Shown: positions 9,520 through 18,507 of the stretch, piece after piece | How the letters are laid out: each line of letters opens with the position of its first letter | Position numbering within the stretch: the stretch's first letter is position 1 | DNA from: Flavobacterium sp. 5 | Lineage (GTDB): Bacteria > Bacteroidota > Bacteroidia > Flavobacteriales > Flavobacteriaceae | Direction of reading: 5' to 3' | Assembly (NCBI RefSeq): GCF_002813295.1 | Contig: NZ_PHUE01000001.1 | Span: 1,984,001-2,048,000, forward strand | Length of the DNA: 64,000 bases | The notes under the pieces: generated by a model | The model's input: only the letters and a program-made list of their open reading frames with translations | Database searches by the model: none | What the model was told of the DNA's origin: nothing | Made by a program: the position numbers and the translations under genes

Positions 9520-11127
9520 ATGGAAAGAAGAAAATTTATAAAGACAACTGCTATTGCTTCAACAATACCGTTAGTTTTCAATCATATTCCTGTAATGGCT
9601 TCTTCTCAAATCGAGAGCAGGAGTTTACAATTACTCGCCAGTGCAGCAGCCGGATGCGGTAAAATATTAGTTATTATTCAGATGAATGGTGGAAATGATG
9701 GCTTGAATACCGTTTTACCCAGAGACAAATGGGACGAATTGACTAATGCCCGTTCTAATATTTTGATGAAAGAAACCGAAGTTTTGCCATTGCATTATAA
9801 CGAAACAACAGGTTTACATCCTGCTATGAAAGAAATGCAACAATTGTACAACAATGGTAAAATGTTGATTGTCCAAGGTGTCTCTTATCCAAATCCAAGT
9901 TATAGCCATTTTAGAGCAACTGATATTTGGTTTACTGCCTCAGATAGTGATAAAACATTACAGTCAGGATGGCTCGGAAGAGCATTAGACACTGTATATC
10001 CAAGTTTTCCAGCAGGATATCCTAATAAAGATATGACCGATCCATTGGCGATACAAATAGGCTCCACTCTGCCCTTTTCTTTACAGGGCCCAAAAATCAA
10101 CATGGCTTATAGTGTAGCAAAACCTGAAGATTTATTAAATGTAATTAATGAAACTTCCGATCCTGCACCTAACTCCGATTATGGTCATGAACTCACTTTT
10201 TTAAGGCTAATGAAAGATCAGAGTAATGCGTATAGACAGACTATTCAAAAAGCATATAATGTTCCTAAACCACAATCGCCAACTTATCCCAACAAAAATG
10301 GACTGGCTGATCAATTAAAAATTGTGGCCAAATTGATTAATGGTGGTTTACAAACTCCGATATATGTAGTAAACCATCCCAAAACTTTTGATAGTCACGA
10401 GAATCAAGTTTTGGACACTGATAGAACATTAGGTAAACAAGCTGAAAATTTAAGCATTCTCTCGCAAGCTATAGGCGCTTTTCAAGAGGATTTAAAATTG
10501 ATGGGCAAAGCCGATATCGTGACAGGAATGACTTTTAGTGAATTTGGACGCAGAATCAAGAGTAATGACAGTTCTGGCACCGATCATGGTTCCGGAGCAC
10601 CTGTACTCTTTTTTGGAGCTGCATTAAATACAGGCAGAGGAACTGTAGAAGGAACCGCAAACCCCGTTTCGGGCATGATTGGAACTTCTCCAAATTTGCC
10701 ACAAAATGCAACGGTCAATGACCAAGTTCCTTTCCAACATGATTTCAGACAAATTTATGCAACTATAATGCAAGATTGGTTGTGTATGACTGAAGCACAA
10801 TCTGATGCAGTATTGGGAGGGTCGTTTGAAAAACTACCGATTTTTAAAACCGATAAATCGATCTATTTCCCAAATGAGGATTTCATGAGGATTTTTCCAA
10901 ATCCTGTAACAACCAGTCAGATTAATCTTCAGTTTTATAACTTTGTAAACAGTACAGTTCAAGTAACAATTTACACTTTACTAGGGTCTAAAATTTTTGG
11001 AAATGTGTATGCTGTTGATGGAGATATTTTGAGTTTTAATACCCATCAAATATTAGCGTCCGGTACTTATATAGTTCAAGTAATTTATAACGGAACAAAA
11101 TTTTCTGCAAAAATGATTGTGCTATAA
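9520..11127 (+). CDS. DUF1501 family protein with T9SS C-terminal domain
   Basis: A 535-residue secreted protein. The N-terminus ERRKFIKTTAIAST has the twin-arginine pattern RRxFIK followed by a hydrophobic stretch, so Tat export is likely. The DUF1501 core includes IQMNGGNDGLNTV and MTFSEFGRR followed by GTDHG; the family is related to alkaline phosphatase/sulfatase folds, with unknown substrate. The last 80 residues (from about FMRIFPNPV to FSAKMIVL) form a T9SS sorting domain of the common type A form. The protein is therefore probably passed through the type IX system to the cell surface or medium. Confidence 0.9.
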   Translation: MERRKFIKTTAIASTIPLVFNHIPVMASSQIESRSLQLLASAAAGCGKILVIIQMNGGNDGLNTVLPRDKWDELTNARSNILMKETEVLPLHYNETTGLHPAMKEMQQLYNNGKMLIVQGVSYPNPSYSHFRATDIWFTASDSDKTLQSGWLGRALDTVYPSFPAGYPNKDMTDPLAIQIGSTLPFSLQGPKINMAYSVAKPEDLLNVINETSDPAPNSDYGHELTFLRLMKDQSNAYRQTIQKAYNVPKPQSPTYPNKNGLADQLKIVAKLINGGLQTPIYVVNHPKTFDSHENQVLDTDRTLGKQAENLSILSQAIGAFQEDLKLMGKADIVTGMTFSEFGRRIKSNDSSGTDHGSGAPVLFFGAALNTGRGTVEGTANPVSGMIGTSPNLPQNATVNDQVPFQHDFRQIYATIMQDWLCMTEAQSDAVLGGSFEKLPIFKTDKSIYFPNEDFMRIFPNPVTTSQINLQFYNFVNSTVQVTIYTLLGSKIFGNVYAVDGDILSFNTHQILASGTYIVQVIYNGTKFSAKMIVL

Positions 11128-11253
11128 CGGAGTATTTTCTTAGATATCTGTGAATTATATAATTAAAAAAAATAAACTTGTAATGAGTATTATAAAAGAT
11201 TGAATCTGCACCCTGTTTTCAAAAAAAAACTTAAATAAAACATAATAAAACTT

Positions 11254-11261
11254 TATTTTTG
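11254..11261 (+). promoter_or_regulatory. Candidate -7 box
   Basis: TATTTTTG matches the consensus TAnnTTTG and lies 22 bp before the start of the beta-barrel protein gene. No convincing -33 TTG was identified. Confidence 0.45.
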
Positions 11262-11282
11262 CGTTGTATTTAAAAAAAAATT

Positions 11283-11789
11283 ATGAAAAAATTTATTCTA
11301 ATTATTGCTTTTGGTTTTATATCAAATAGCATATTTGCTCAAAACCCTTTAAAAGAAGGTCAAACGCAATTAAACGCTGGTGTAGGAATATCTGGCTGGG
11401 GAGTTCCAGTATATTTTGGACTTGATTATGGAATTTCTAAAGATTGGTCTCTTGGAGGTCAGCTTTCTTTTCAAACAGATGATAGCGGTTACCATGGTTA
11501 CCATTATGATTCATCTGCAATTGGAATAGGAATTAATGGAAATTATCATTTCAATAGAATATTGGATATTCCAAGTAATTTTGACTTTTATGCAGGACCA
11601 AGTCTTACGTATTACATCTGGAATTACGATGATTACAATGACTACCCACATCCGGACAATGATGCTTTAGGTCTAGGTTTACAAGTAGGTGGTCGTTATT
11701 TCTTTAATGATACATTTGGTATTAATTTAGAATTTGGAGGAAACACAGGAACTAGTGGTGCTAAATTTGGAGTAACCTTTAAATTGTAA
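11283..11789 (+). CDS. Outer-membrane beta-barrel protein
   Basis: A 168-residue protein with a signal peptide cleaved near FAQN (about residue 20). The rest shows alternating aromatic and glycine-rich strands (GVGISGWGVPVYFGLDYG, LGLGLQVGGRYFF, FGINLEFGG) and ends in a strand terminating with FKL. This is the pattern of a small eight-strand barrel of the OmpW/porin-like type seen in Bacteroidetes. It is probably an outer-membrane protein. It is monocistronic, with a promoter-like -7 box before it and a strong terminator after it. Confidence 0.82.
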   Translation: MKKFILIIAFGFISNSIFAQNPLKEGQTQLNAGVGISGWGVPVYFGLDYGISKDWSLGGQLSFQTDDSGYHGYHYDSSAIGIGINGNYHFNRILDIPSNFDFYAGPSLTYYIWNYDDYNDYPHPDNDALGLGLQVGGRYFFNDTFGINLEFGGNTGTSGAKFGVTFKL

Positions 11790-11814
11790 AACACAACCTT
11801 ATAATATAATTTAA

Positions 11815-11845
11815 AAACCATCTGAAATTCTCAGATGGTTTTTTT
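11815..11845 (+). terminator. Rho-independent terminator
   Basis: An 11-bp perfect stem (AAACCATCTGA / TCAGATGGTTT) with a 5-nt loop is followed by T residues, 25 bases past the beta-barrel gene. Confidence 0.85.
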
Positions 11846-11928
11846 GTATCCTATATCCAACAAGTGATTGAAAGAAAATGTTTAATACAAAATCATTGAT
11901 TATATTTGATACACTAATAAAATTCGAA

Positions 11929-13845
11929 ATGAAGAAATGCTTCTTGTTGATTGTACAGATTTTGATGATTTCGGCTTATGCCCAAAAAAGCACAAACCAA
12001 ACATCAGATATTGCCCAACTGGAGCAAAAGATGGCGACTAAAAAAATGAATTTAACCGTCAATCCCAATACACAAAACTATGATCTTACCTATCAAAAAC
12101 TGCAATTTACTGTAGATCCAACCAATTATTATATTTCGGGAATAGTGACTAGTACTTTTAAAGCATTGTCTCCTATTTCCACAGTTACTTTTGATTTAAC
12201 TAATCAATTAACAGTAAGTACCGTTACCCAAAATGGAGTTTCGGCACCCTTTACACAAAACGCTAATAACGAATTGGTGATTACTTTACCAACTGCTATA
12301 AATACGGGGTCTTCGACAACAGTTGAGATTAGGTATGCAGGAACTCCTGCCAATGGCGAACAAGCTTTTATCACAACCACACACGATACCACTCCTATTT
12401 TATACACTTTATCAGAACCTTATGGGGCGCGTGATTGGTGGCCATGCAAACAAGATTTAAATGACAAAATAGATGCAATAGATGTCTATATTACAGCTCC
12501 ATCGCAATATGTAAGTGTTTCTAATGGAGTTGAACCAGAGGCTCCTATAATTAATGGAACCAACAAAACAACTCATTTTCATCACAGCTATCCTATCCCT
12601 GCATATTTAGTTGCAATAGCAGTAACAAATTATAGTGTATACAACCAAACTGGAGGAACTGTACCCAATCAATATCCCATAATTAATTACATCTATCCAG
12701 AAACCTTAGAATCTGTAAAAACACAATTAGATCAAACGCCTTTAATTTTAAATTTATACGAAAGCCTATTTGAAATCTATCCTTTCCATGCCGAAAAATA
12801 CGGTCATGCCCAGTTCCAATGGGGTGGCGGAATGGAACATACTACAGTTTCTTTTATGTATAGCTTTGAAAGAGACTTAATAGCGCACGAAATGGCACAT
12901 CAATGGTTTGGTGACAAAATCACTTGTGGAACTTGGAACGATATTTGGCTCAACGAAGGTTTTGCCACTTATGTTGCGGCTTTGGTTATTGAAAACTTTG
13001 ATGGCCAAAACTCTTTTATTTCCGAAAAGAACAAAATGATTAGTAACATTACCTCCAAACCTAATGGAGCCGTGTTTGTCACTGATGCCGAACTTTCAGA
13101 TACTGATAGAATTTTCAGCTCTCGATTAACGTATAATAAAGGGGCTATGGTACTAAATATGCTCCGTTTTAAATTAGGAGATGCTTTATTTTTCGAGGGT
13201 GTAAAAAATTATCTAAAAGATTTAAATCTTGCCTATAAATATGCTAAAACGGCTGATTTAAAATCACACCTGGAAGCAGTTTATGGAAGCAGTTTGACCG
13301 AATTTTTCAATGACTGGATATACAATCAAGGGTACCCAACCTATACAATAACCGCTCAAAATTTAGGTGGTGGTCAAGCTAAATTTACAATCAGCCAAAC
13401 ACAATCAGATCCTTCGGTTTCTTTTTTTGAGATGCCTGTCCCAATTCGTGTTTTTGGAACTGGGGGACAGCAATTGGATTTGGTTTTAAACAATAGTGTC
13501 AATGATGAAAGTTTTACTGAAAGCGTTCCTTTTACAATTACAAGCATCACTTTTGACCCTGAAAAAAATATTATTTCCAAAAGTAACACAGTAACTTTAT
13601 CACGCAAAAAATTTGAATTGACTTCAGCTCAGTTATTTCTAAACCCAACTAACAACGTGCTTTCACTTGATATTCCTAGTGGAATAACTATCGAAAAAGT
13701 ACAATTTCACAATATCACAGGTCAAAAAATAAGTGCAACAAACGCATTAACTACTTGGGATATTAGCTCTTGGGCATCGGGTATTTATTTCATGACAGTA
13801 AAGACAAATGCTGGGTCACAACAATTGAAATTTGTAAAGCAATAA
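11929..13845 (+). CDS. M1 family aminopeptidase, T9SS-secreted
   Basis: A zinc metallopeptidase of family M1, about 638 residues. From the start at 11929 (MKKCFLL, a good signal peptide ending SAYAQ) the zinc motif HEMAHQWFG gives His320, Glu321 and His324. The third ligand is Glu343 in NEGFA, at the expected 18-residue spacing. GGGMEHTT is the equivalent of the GAMEN exopeptidase loop. An ATG at 11878 would add 17 residues that spoil the signal peptide. The last 75 residues (LFLNPTNNVLSL to QQLKFVKQ) are a T9SS sorting domain. It probably trims peptides at or outside the cell surface. Confidence 0.92.
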   Translation: MKKCFLLIVQILMISAYAQKSTNQTSDIAQLEQKMATKKMNLTVNPNTQNYDLTYQKLQFTVDPTNYYISGIVTSTFKALSPISTVTFDLTNQLTVSTVTQNGVSAPFTQNANNELVITLPTAINTGSSTTVEIRYAGTPANGEQAFITTTHDTTPILYTLSEPYGARDWWPCKQDLNDKIDAIDVYITAPSQYVSVSNGVEPEAPIINGTNKTTHFHHSYPIPAYLVAIAVTNYSVYNQTGGTVPNQYPIINYIYPETLESVKTQLDQTPLILNLYESLFEIYPFHAEKYGHAQFQWGGGMEHTTVSFMYSFERDLIAHEMAHQWFGDKITCGTWNDIWLNEGFATYVAALVIENFDGQNSFISEKNKMISNITSKPNGAVFVTDAELSDTDRIFSSRLTYNKGAMVLNMLRFKLGDALFFEGVKNYLKDLNLAYKYAKTADLKSHLEAVYGSSLTEFFNDWIYNQGYPTYTITAQNLGGGQAKFTISQTQSDPSVSFFEMPVPIRVFGTGGQQLDLVLNNSVNDESFTESVPFTITSITFDPEKNIISKSNTVTLSRKKFELTSAQLFLNPTNNVLSLDIPSGITIEKVQFHNITGQKISATNALTTWDISSWASGIYFMTVKTNAGSQQLKFVKQ

Positions 13846-13870
13846 TTTTGACTTATTAAAACCAAAAACT

Positions 13871-14410
13871 TTACTCCTTTTTAATCTCGTGTCCCACAAA
13901 TTCTTCCAAGACAGCAAACATTTCGTCTACAGAAAGAACTTCGGTATCTGGATGGGACTTTAAGAAATTGGCATTTAATGCAACAAGGTTTTCTTCTATT
14001 TCAAAAAAAGTATCATTGTTCAGTAAGTCTCTAATTGGATTCACCCCTTCTAGTTTACCTTTGAAGAATTTCTCTCGCTTGACACTGCTCATCAGTTTAA
14101 CTTTTTTGCATTGTTGTTGAAATAATTCTAAATGTTTTTCGGCGCCAAGCAATTGCAAGCCTTCTTCAATAAGTTCATTCAATTCTGTATTCCAACGGGA
14201 ATTATATACAAATTGAGCAAAATTTCCTTCGGTACATTGAGACGTGTAATAATCTAAATAATAACTCATCATGGCGTCTTCATGAATCAAATCATCGTCA
14301 ATTTTTTCCTCACGCATTAAGTTAATTACCGAAATATTAGAGTTGATAACGTCTTGTAGGTTCTCACTATTCGCCGCGGTTTCTGAGATTATGATTTTTC
14401 CGAATTCCAT
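13871..14410 (-). CDS. DUF4375 (DMP19-like) domain protein
   Basis: A 179-residue soluble acidic protein. The stretch DYYTSQCTEGNFAQFVYNSRWN matches the core pattern of DUF4375/DMP19 proteins (YY...GNFxQFxYNS). It has no signal or membrane segment, so it is likely cytoplasmic. It is convergent with the M1 peptidase gene, only 25 bp away. Members of this family are widespread and of unknown role; some relatives act in immunity or regulation, but nothing here points to that. Confidence 0.78.
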   Translation of the reverse strand: MEFGKIIISETAANSENLQDVINSNISVINLMREEKIDDDLIHEDAMMSYYLDYYTSQCTEGNFAQFVYNSRWNTELNELIEEGLQLLGAEKHLELFQQQCKKVKLMSSVKREKFFKGKLEGVNPIRDLLNNDTFFEIEENLVALNANFLKSHPDTEVLSVDEMFAVLEEFVGHEIKKE

Positions 14411-14567
14411 TTGAGTTTCTATTTATATAATGAACTGCAAAATTGCATCAAATAATACTAAAACACAACTGCTTATTATTTTTATAAAAAACTAAATATT
14501 AAACAAAAAAAGGGAAATATCCTTCTTTTTTAATAAATGTATAAACTACATATTCTAATAAATACAT

Positions 14568-14575
14568 TAGTTTTG
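14568..14575 (+). promoter_or_regulatory. Candidate -7 box
   Basis: TAGTTTTG matches TAnnTTTG, 36 bp upstream of the DUF1080 gene start at 14612. Confidence 0.4.
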
Positions 14576-14611
14576 TTCTATTAGTTTCTAATAATTCACC
14601 AAACCAACCTT

Positions 14612-15499
14612 ATGAAAAAAATCTCTTTAATAATAGCAGTTGCACTCTTTTTAAGCTTGACTTCATTTAAAAAAAACACCAATCATACAGATGATGGTTG
14701 GATAAAATTATTGGACAACGACTTGAGCAAATGGGAGATGTATCTTAGTTACAAACATAAAGATGGATACTCTGGTAAAATTCCAACAGATACAAATGGG
14801 AAAGAAATCCTGCCAATTGGTTACAACAAAAATGTAAATAATATGTTTACGATAATTCAGGAAAACAACGAACCTGTACTCAAAGTCTCTGGGGAGTATT
14901 ATGGTTGCGTTTTTACCAAAGAAAAATTTAAAAACTACCGCTTAAAGCTAAAAGTAAAGTTTGGAACCAAAAAATGGGAACCCAGAACAGATAAACTTAT
15001 GGATGCAGGTGTACTGTATCACTCACAAGGAGAAGCAGGTGTAGATTATTGGCGTGCCTGGATGCTGTCGCAGGAATTTCAAGTTATGGAAGGGCATTTT
15101 GGAGATTACTGGAACATTGCCAATGCAGCAATCGACATCCGGGCGTATCTTCCAGAAGGAGCAATGAATGCTGTGGCAGACGAAAGTCAAAATTTCCTTC
15201 CGTTTGGAACACACACAGAAAACTCGGGTTTTTGCATGCGAAAAATGAGAGCTGAGACACCTAATAATGGTTGGACAGAAATGGAATTAGTTTGTTTTGA
15301 GGGCAAAAGTCTTCATATTATAAATGGGAAAGTGGTCATGGTTTTACAAAATTCCCGTTATTTTGACGGTCAAAAATTCCAACCCTTAATTGAAGGAAAA
15401 ATACAATTACAAAGCGAAGCTGGCGAAGTTTTCTACAAAGACATTAAAATAAAGCCAATAGACAAAATGCCTGCGGAGTTTGAGAGCTATTATAAGTAA
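14612..15499 (+). CDS. DUF1080 (3-keto-disaccharide hydrolase-like) secreted protein
   Basis: A 295-residue exported protein with a short signal peptide (about residues 1-19). The mature part opens with DDGWIKLLDNDLSKWEMYLS, the usual beginning of DUF1080 domains. It continues with the concanavalin-like strands YGCVFTKEKFKNYRLKLKVKF and GKIQLQSEAGEVFYKDIKIKPI. Characterised relatives bind or hydrolyse (3-keto)glycosides. The substrate here is unknown, and no sugar-uptake (SusCD) genes are adjacent. It is a single gene with its own -7 box and a strong terminator after it. Confidence 0.83.
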   Translation: MKKISLIIAVALFLSLTSFKKNTNHTDDGWIKLLDNDLSKWEMYLSYKHKDGYSGKIPTDTNGKEILPIGYNKNVNNMFTIIQENNEPVLKVSGEYYGCVFTKEKFKNYRLKLKVKFGTKKWEPRTDKLMDAGVLYHSQGEAGVDYWRAWMLSQEFQVMEGHFGDYWNIANAAIDIRAYLPEGAMNAVADESQNFLPFGTHTENSGFCMRKMRAETPNNGWTEMELVCFEGKSLHIINGKVVMVLQNSRYFDGQKFQPLIEGKIQLQSEAGEVFYKDIKIKPIDKMPAEFESYYK

Positions 15500-15584
15500 G
15501 CAAAATTCAATACTTAATTTTACAGGCTTTCGTATGAACTGATAAAAATTGTACTATCTGTTTCACAGCTATTTTATTAATAAA

Positions 15585-15617
15585 AAACGGAAACAACTAT
15601 AAAAGTCGTTTCCGTTT
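15585..15617 (+). terminator. Bidirectional terminator
   Basis: A 13-bp stem (AAACGGAAACAAC / GTCGTTTCCGTTT, one G-T pair) separates the convergent DUF1080 gene and the lipoprotein gene ending at 15666. Confidence 0.75.
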
Positions 15618-15665
15618 CAAACTACTTCTCAAAAAAAATTAGGATATAGATCCTGATTAAAAAAA

Positions 15666-16088
15666 TTATCTGATGTAAACCGAAATAGCATTACCATTTC
15701 TTAATTTCAAATCAGTAAGTGTAAGATTAACAATGTCATAAGTTGTACTTGTTCCATTGACAACAAGTGTTAGTTTATCACTTGATCTGGAATAAGTTCC
15801 TGAAGTAGTTGTTAGCGCACACTGACTAACAGTGGAATCATAATCTCCTGAAACTAAAGTATTGTCAATCTTTAGGTTAATATAATCATGGTTACAACCA
15901 CTTGCATTTTGTGGTGGATCTGTCAATGTTTCTACACCATTCACATTGGTACCCACTTTGACAATACTCCATTTCCCTTCTATAGGAGCTATTGTATCTC
16001 CTTCGTTTTCATCATTATTATTACTGCAGGATGATGTAAATAATCCGATACTTAATGCTAATGCATATAATATACTTCTAGTTTTCAT
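15666..16088 (-). CDS. Lipocalin-like lipoprotein
   Basis: A 140-residue lipoprotein; the signal peptide ends FTSSC, with Cys21 lipidated, followed by an Asn/Asp/Glu-rich tether. The domain begins IEGKWSIVKVG and alternates short strands (YINLKIDNTLVSG, GTYSRSSDKLTLVVNG). This is the look of the lipocalin-like domains common in Bacteroidetes lipoproteins. Two cysteines (in NASGCNHDY and VSQCALT) could form a disulphide. Ligand and role are unknown. Confidence 0.75.
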   Translation of the reverse strand: MKTRSILYALALSIGLFTSSCSNNNDENEGDTIAPIEGKWSIVKVGTNVNGVETLTDPPQNASGCNHDYINLKIDNTLVSGDYDSTVSQCALTTTSGTYSRSSDKLTLVVNGTSTTYDIVNLTLTDLKLRNGNAISVYIR

Positions 16089-16212
16089 GGCTCTTTTTTT
16101 TAAAATTAATAATGGCTAAATTAACTTTAGAGTACTTGAAACCTGTTACATAATTATTAGTATAATTTACATTATTCTCATTAAACCACAAATCTATTGA
16201 TTCATAAATTGC

Positions 16213-16689
16213 TTATTTTGAGTATTTTTCGATTATTTTTGTTAATTCATTCGCTTTTTGCGTACCAATCAAAATTTTATCTCCGTTTTTTAACTCAATC
16301 GCTAACCCCTTATTTCCTTTGGTATTATAAACAGTTCCATAAGAAGTAAACAATCGGATTCCATAGCCTACAAATCTATAATTCAAAACTGTGGCTGATT
16401 TTACATCTTCCCATTTGAATGTTTTTTTCACCAACGGAATAAACTTAATTCGAATTTCGTTTTGATCAATTTCTGTTTCCAGTCTCATGTACAAAAACAA
16501 AAACAGGACCACTAATGGAAATATTGCAAAGGTAATTAATCCCATATCCGACATGGGTTTATCCCCAAAAGGCACTCCAACAATCAACTGTCTATAAAGC
16601 CCATAAATTGGGAACAATCCGATTGCGATTAATAGCAACCATAACCACCATTGTGTAAACTTTTGTTTTTCTTTAAATTCTGTTTGCAT
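16213..16689 (-). CDS. Membrane protein with PH-like domain
   Basis: A 158-residue protein with two membrane segments (about residues 14-34 and 48-68). A soluble tail of short strands follows: TEIDQNEIRIKFIPL, KTFKWEDVKSATV, GLAIELKNGDKILIGTQ. The tail looks like a bacterial PH domain. Similar proteins are common and uncharacterised. It is one of several small membrane genes on this strand between 16.2 and 17.9 kb. Confidence 0.65.
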   Translation of the reverse strand: MQTEFKEKQKFTQWWLWLLLIAIGLFPIYGLYRQLIVGVPFGDKPMSDMGLITFAIFPLVVLFLFLYMRLETEIDQNEIRIKFIPLVKKTFKWEDVKSATVLNYRFVGYGIRLFTSYGTVYNTKGNKGLAIELKNGDKILIGTQKANELTKIIEKYSK

Positions 16690-16845
16690 TGTTTCTTCTA
16701 ATTATATGTTACTATCTTGACAGGTTTATGATTCTCTTTAAGTATCTCAAATAGCCTATTTGAATAAAATACTTCAGTAAAAGTGAAATTTTTTTCGATT
16801 TAGAAATTTGGTATCAGATGAAACCAAAAATTAAGCACACCTGAT

Positions 16846-17016
16846 TTATATGTTCTCAGATTCGTCAGGGTTCTTTTTCTGATTCATTTTTGCCACCAAA
16901 GCTTTTAATCGCAAAGCCTTTTCTTTTTTCTCTTCTTGAAGTTTAGTCTTTTTTCGATTAAGCAATTTGGTGTGTAAAGCCTTGTTTTTGGTGTTTTTTT
17001 CAGGTCCTTTTGCCAT
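16846..17016 (-). CDS. Small basic hypothetical protein (56 aa)
   Basis: A clean 56-codon frame from ATG at 17016 to TAA at 16846. It encodes a very Lys-rich protein that begins MAKGPEKNTKNKALH and continues with a Lys/Leu/Glu helix likely to form a coiled coil. There is no signal or membrane segment. The strongly biased composition and intact frame argue for a real gene. A nucleic-acid or ribosome contact is conceivable from charge alone. The function is unknown. Confidence 0.55.
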   Translation of the reverse strand: MAKGPEKNTKNKALHTKLLNRKKTKLQEEKKEKALRLKALVAKMNQKKNPDESENI

Positions 17017-17120
17017 GATTTATAATCTTGTTAAATTACGGATGCAAAGATAAATAAATGGATAAGAAGATTGGATTAAAATCAGCTATAACAGAGTTAC
17101 TTAACTGATAAAAAACTTAT

Positions 17121-17312
17121 TTACTCTTTATTTTTTTCCTTTTTATTAATGCTACGAATTGTCAATAGCATACCTAATATTACTAATAAATTGGGAGCAA
17201 TTCCTAGATAACTATTTTCTTTTAAGTTATCAAAATTAAATTCGGATAGTTTTAGTATCAGTAAAATACAACTTGCAAAAATTATAATGTAAGCTATTCT
17301 TTTTCTATTCAT
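17121..17312 (-). CDS. Small two-TM hypothetical protein
   Basis: A 63-residue protein with two hydrophobic segments (IAYIIIFASCILLILKL and LGIAPNLLVILGMLLTI) and a Lys-rich tail. It lies between two other small membrane genes on the same strand, and no family is recognised. An intact frame and clear topology support a real but uncharacterised gene. Confidence 0.5.
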   Translation of the reverse strand: MNRKRIAYIIIFASCILLILKLSEFNFDNLKENSYLGIAPNLLVILGMLLTIRSINKKEKNKE

Positions 17313-17395
17313 AATTATTTCTTTTGTTTTCCAAGTACAAAACCTTCTTTAAATTCAGCCTAATACCCAAATCTCTTGTACAGCTTTTAGCAGTT

Positions 17396-17941
17396 CTACT
17401 TTTCTTTATGTAGCTCATAATTTTGATTAATTAATTTTTCAAGCCTTTCAAAATTATATTTTAATGCTGACAAACCAATAGTTAAAGGGGTTCCGTATAA
17501 TTTATTGTTTAAATTAAGAAGCATCTTTTTAAATCTATTTGAGCGGTCAATATATTTTTCTGGATTATGAACATTAATTAGCAAAATTCTTGATGATTTT
17601 CTGTTTTTAACCGCATAGATTAACTTAATTGAATCAATGTCCTTCCATAATATCAAACCTACACTTATGGCACTTGAATTGTCAAATATTCCATTTTCAT
17701 CGAGGATTAATCCCGGTTTTTTGTCAAATAATTTTATTGGAAGATAAATCCATGCTAAGCTTAGAAAAATAAGATTAAATAATCCGACTGCTTTAATAAA
17801 CTCAACACTTTTGAATCTGTAAGAAATAAACCGTTCTGGATATTGAAAAAGATAATAACTGCCTATGATAAAAATAGACACTCCAATCAGCATTAAAATA
17901 AGCTTAATTTTGCTTGATGGAATTTCAATTCTATGTATCAT
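17396..17941 (-). CDS. Hypothetical membrane protein (STM3941-like)
   Basis: A 181-residue protein with two membrane segments near residues 11-31 and 49-69, then a soluble domain containing LILDENGIFDNSSAISVGLILWKDI. The pattern of two TM helices plus a strand-rich tail with a W-x-D-I motif resembles the STM3941 group of bacterial proteins, which have no known function. The assignment is tentative. It lies just beside the palindrome array at 18.1-18.35 kb. Confidence 0.6.
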   Translation of the reverse strand: MIHRIEIPSSKIKLILMLIGVSIFIIGSYYLFQYPERFISYRFKSVEFIKAVGLFNLIFLSLAWIYLPIKLFDKKPGLILDENGIFDNSSAISVGLILWKDIDSIKLIYAVKNRKSSRILLINVHNPEKYIDRSNRFKKMLLNLNNKLYGTPLTIGLSALKYNFERLEKLINQNYELHKEK

Positions 17942-18128
17942 AATTTTTTATCATTTTGGTTTTTAAGCTAACCGCTAACTCGTATATAAATCTGATAGAA
18001 AAAGATCAAATCTTACCCATTTAAGTGCTTGCAATTATTTTCGTTTTCCAAATATATTCTTTTCTTACAAAAAACATTCATTTCCAGTCTGTCATTTCCC
18101 CTTTCCACAAGACAAAACACCTTAAAAA

Positions 18129-18354
18129 CCCCAAATTTGGCGTTCCGAAGCCCACGGTTGGCGTTCCAGACCCCAAATTTGGGGTTGTATGACGCCATTT
18201 TTTACGTTAGAGACGCCAAATTTGGCGTTCGGAACGTAAACTTTCACGTTATACAACGCAAAATTTGGGGTTCAGGACGCCAAATTTGGCGTTGTACTAC
18301 GCCATCGATGGGGTTCGAGACGCCAACCGTGGGCTTCGGAACGCCAAATTTGAG
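18129..18354. repeat. Array of 16-bp palindromes with 21-22 bp period
   Basis: About eleven units, each a perfect or degenerate copy of the palindrome ACGCCAAATTTGGCGT followed by 5-6 variable bases. Exact copies begin at 18213 and 18277. The outer 33 bp on each side (18132-18164 and 18320-18352) are perfect reverse complements, so the whole array is also a large inverted repeat. Both strands appear to encode heptads such as NAKFGVR or TPNLAFR, but this follows from the 21-bp period. I do not consider it a gene. Confidence 0.9.
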
Positions 18355-18410
18355 ATTATTGGCACTACAACTTGTTGTTGTAATTAGAATTGCTTTGTCA
18401 ATTAGACATC

Positions 18411-18450
18411 AAAAAAAAAGCCCCTTTAGAGACTAATCTCCAAAAGGGCA
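18411..18450 (-). terminator. Terminator
   Basis: On the minus strand an imperfect stem (GCCCTTTTGGAGA / TCTCTAAAGGGGC) is followed by nine T. It lies about 60 bp past the 166-aa protein gene and separates it from the palindrome array. Confidence 0.7.
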
Positions 18451-18507
18451 GTGGCATTATAACGATCTGCATATTGTAATCTGATGCGTTTAGGATACAA
18501 TTATTTT

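Noticed and set aside
18029..18436. Open frame over the palindrome array encoding heptads such as TPNLAFR; a 61-codon frame on the opposite strand encodes NAKFGVR-like repeats
   Set aside because: The heptads follow from the 21-bp DNA period. The frame shifts register where a unit is 22 bp, and both strands are open equally. The palindrome is better conserved than any peptide.
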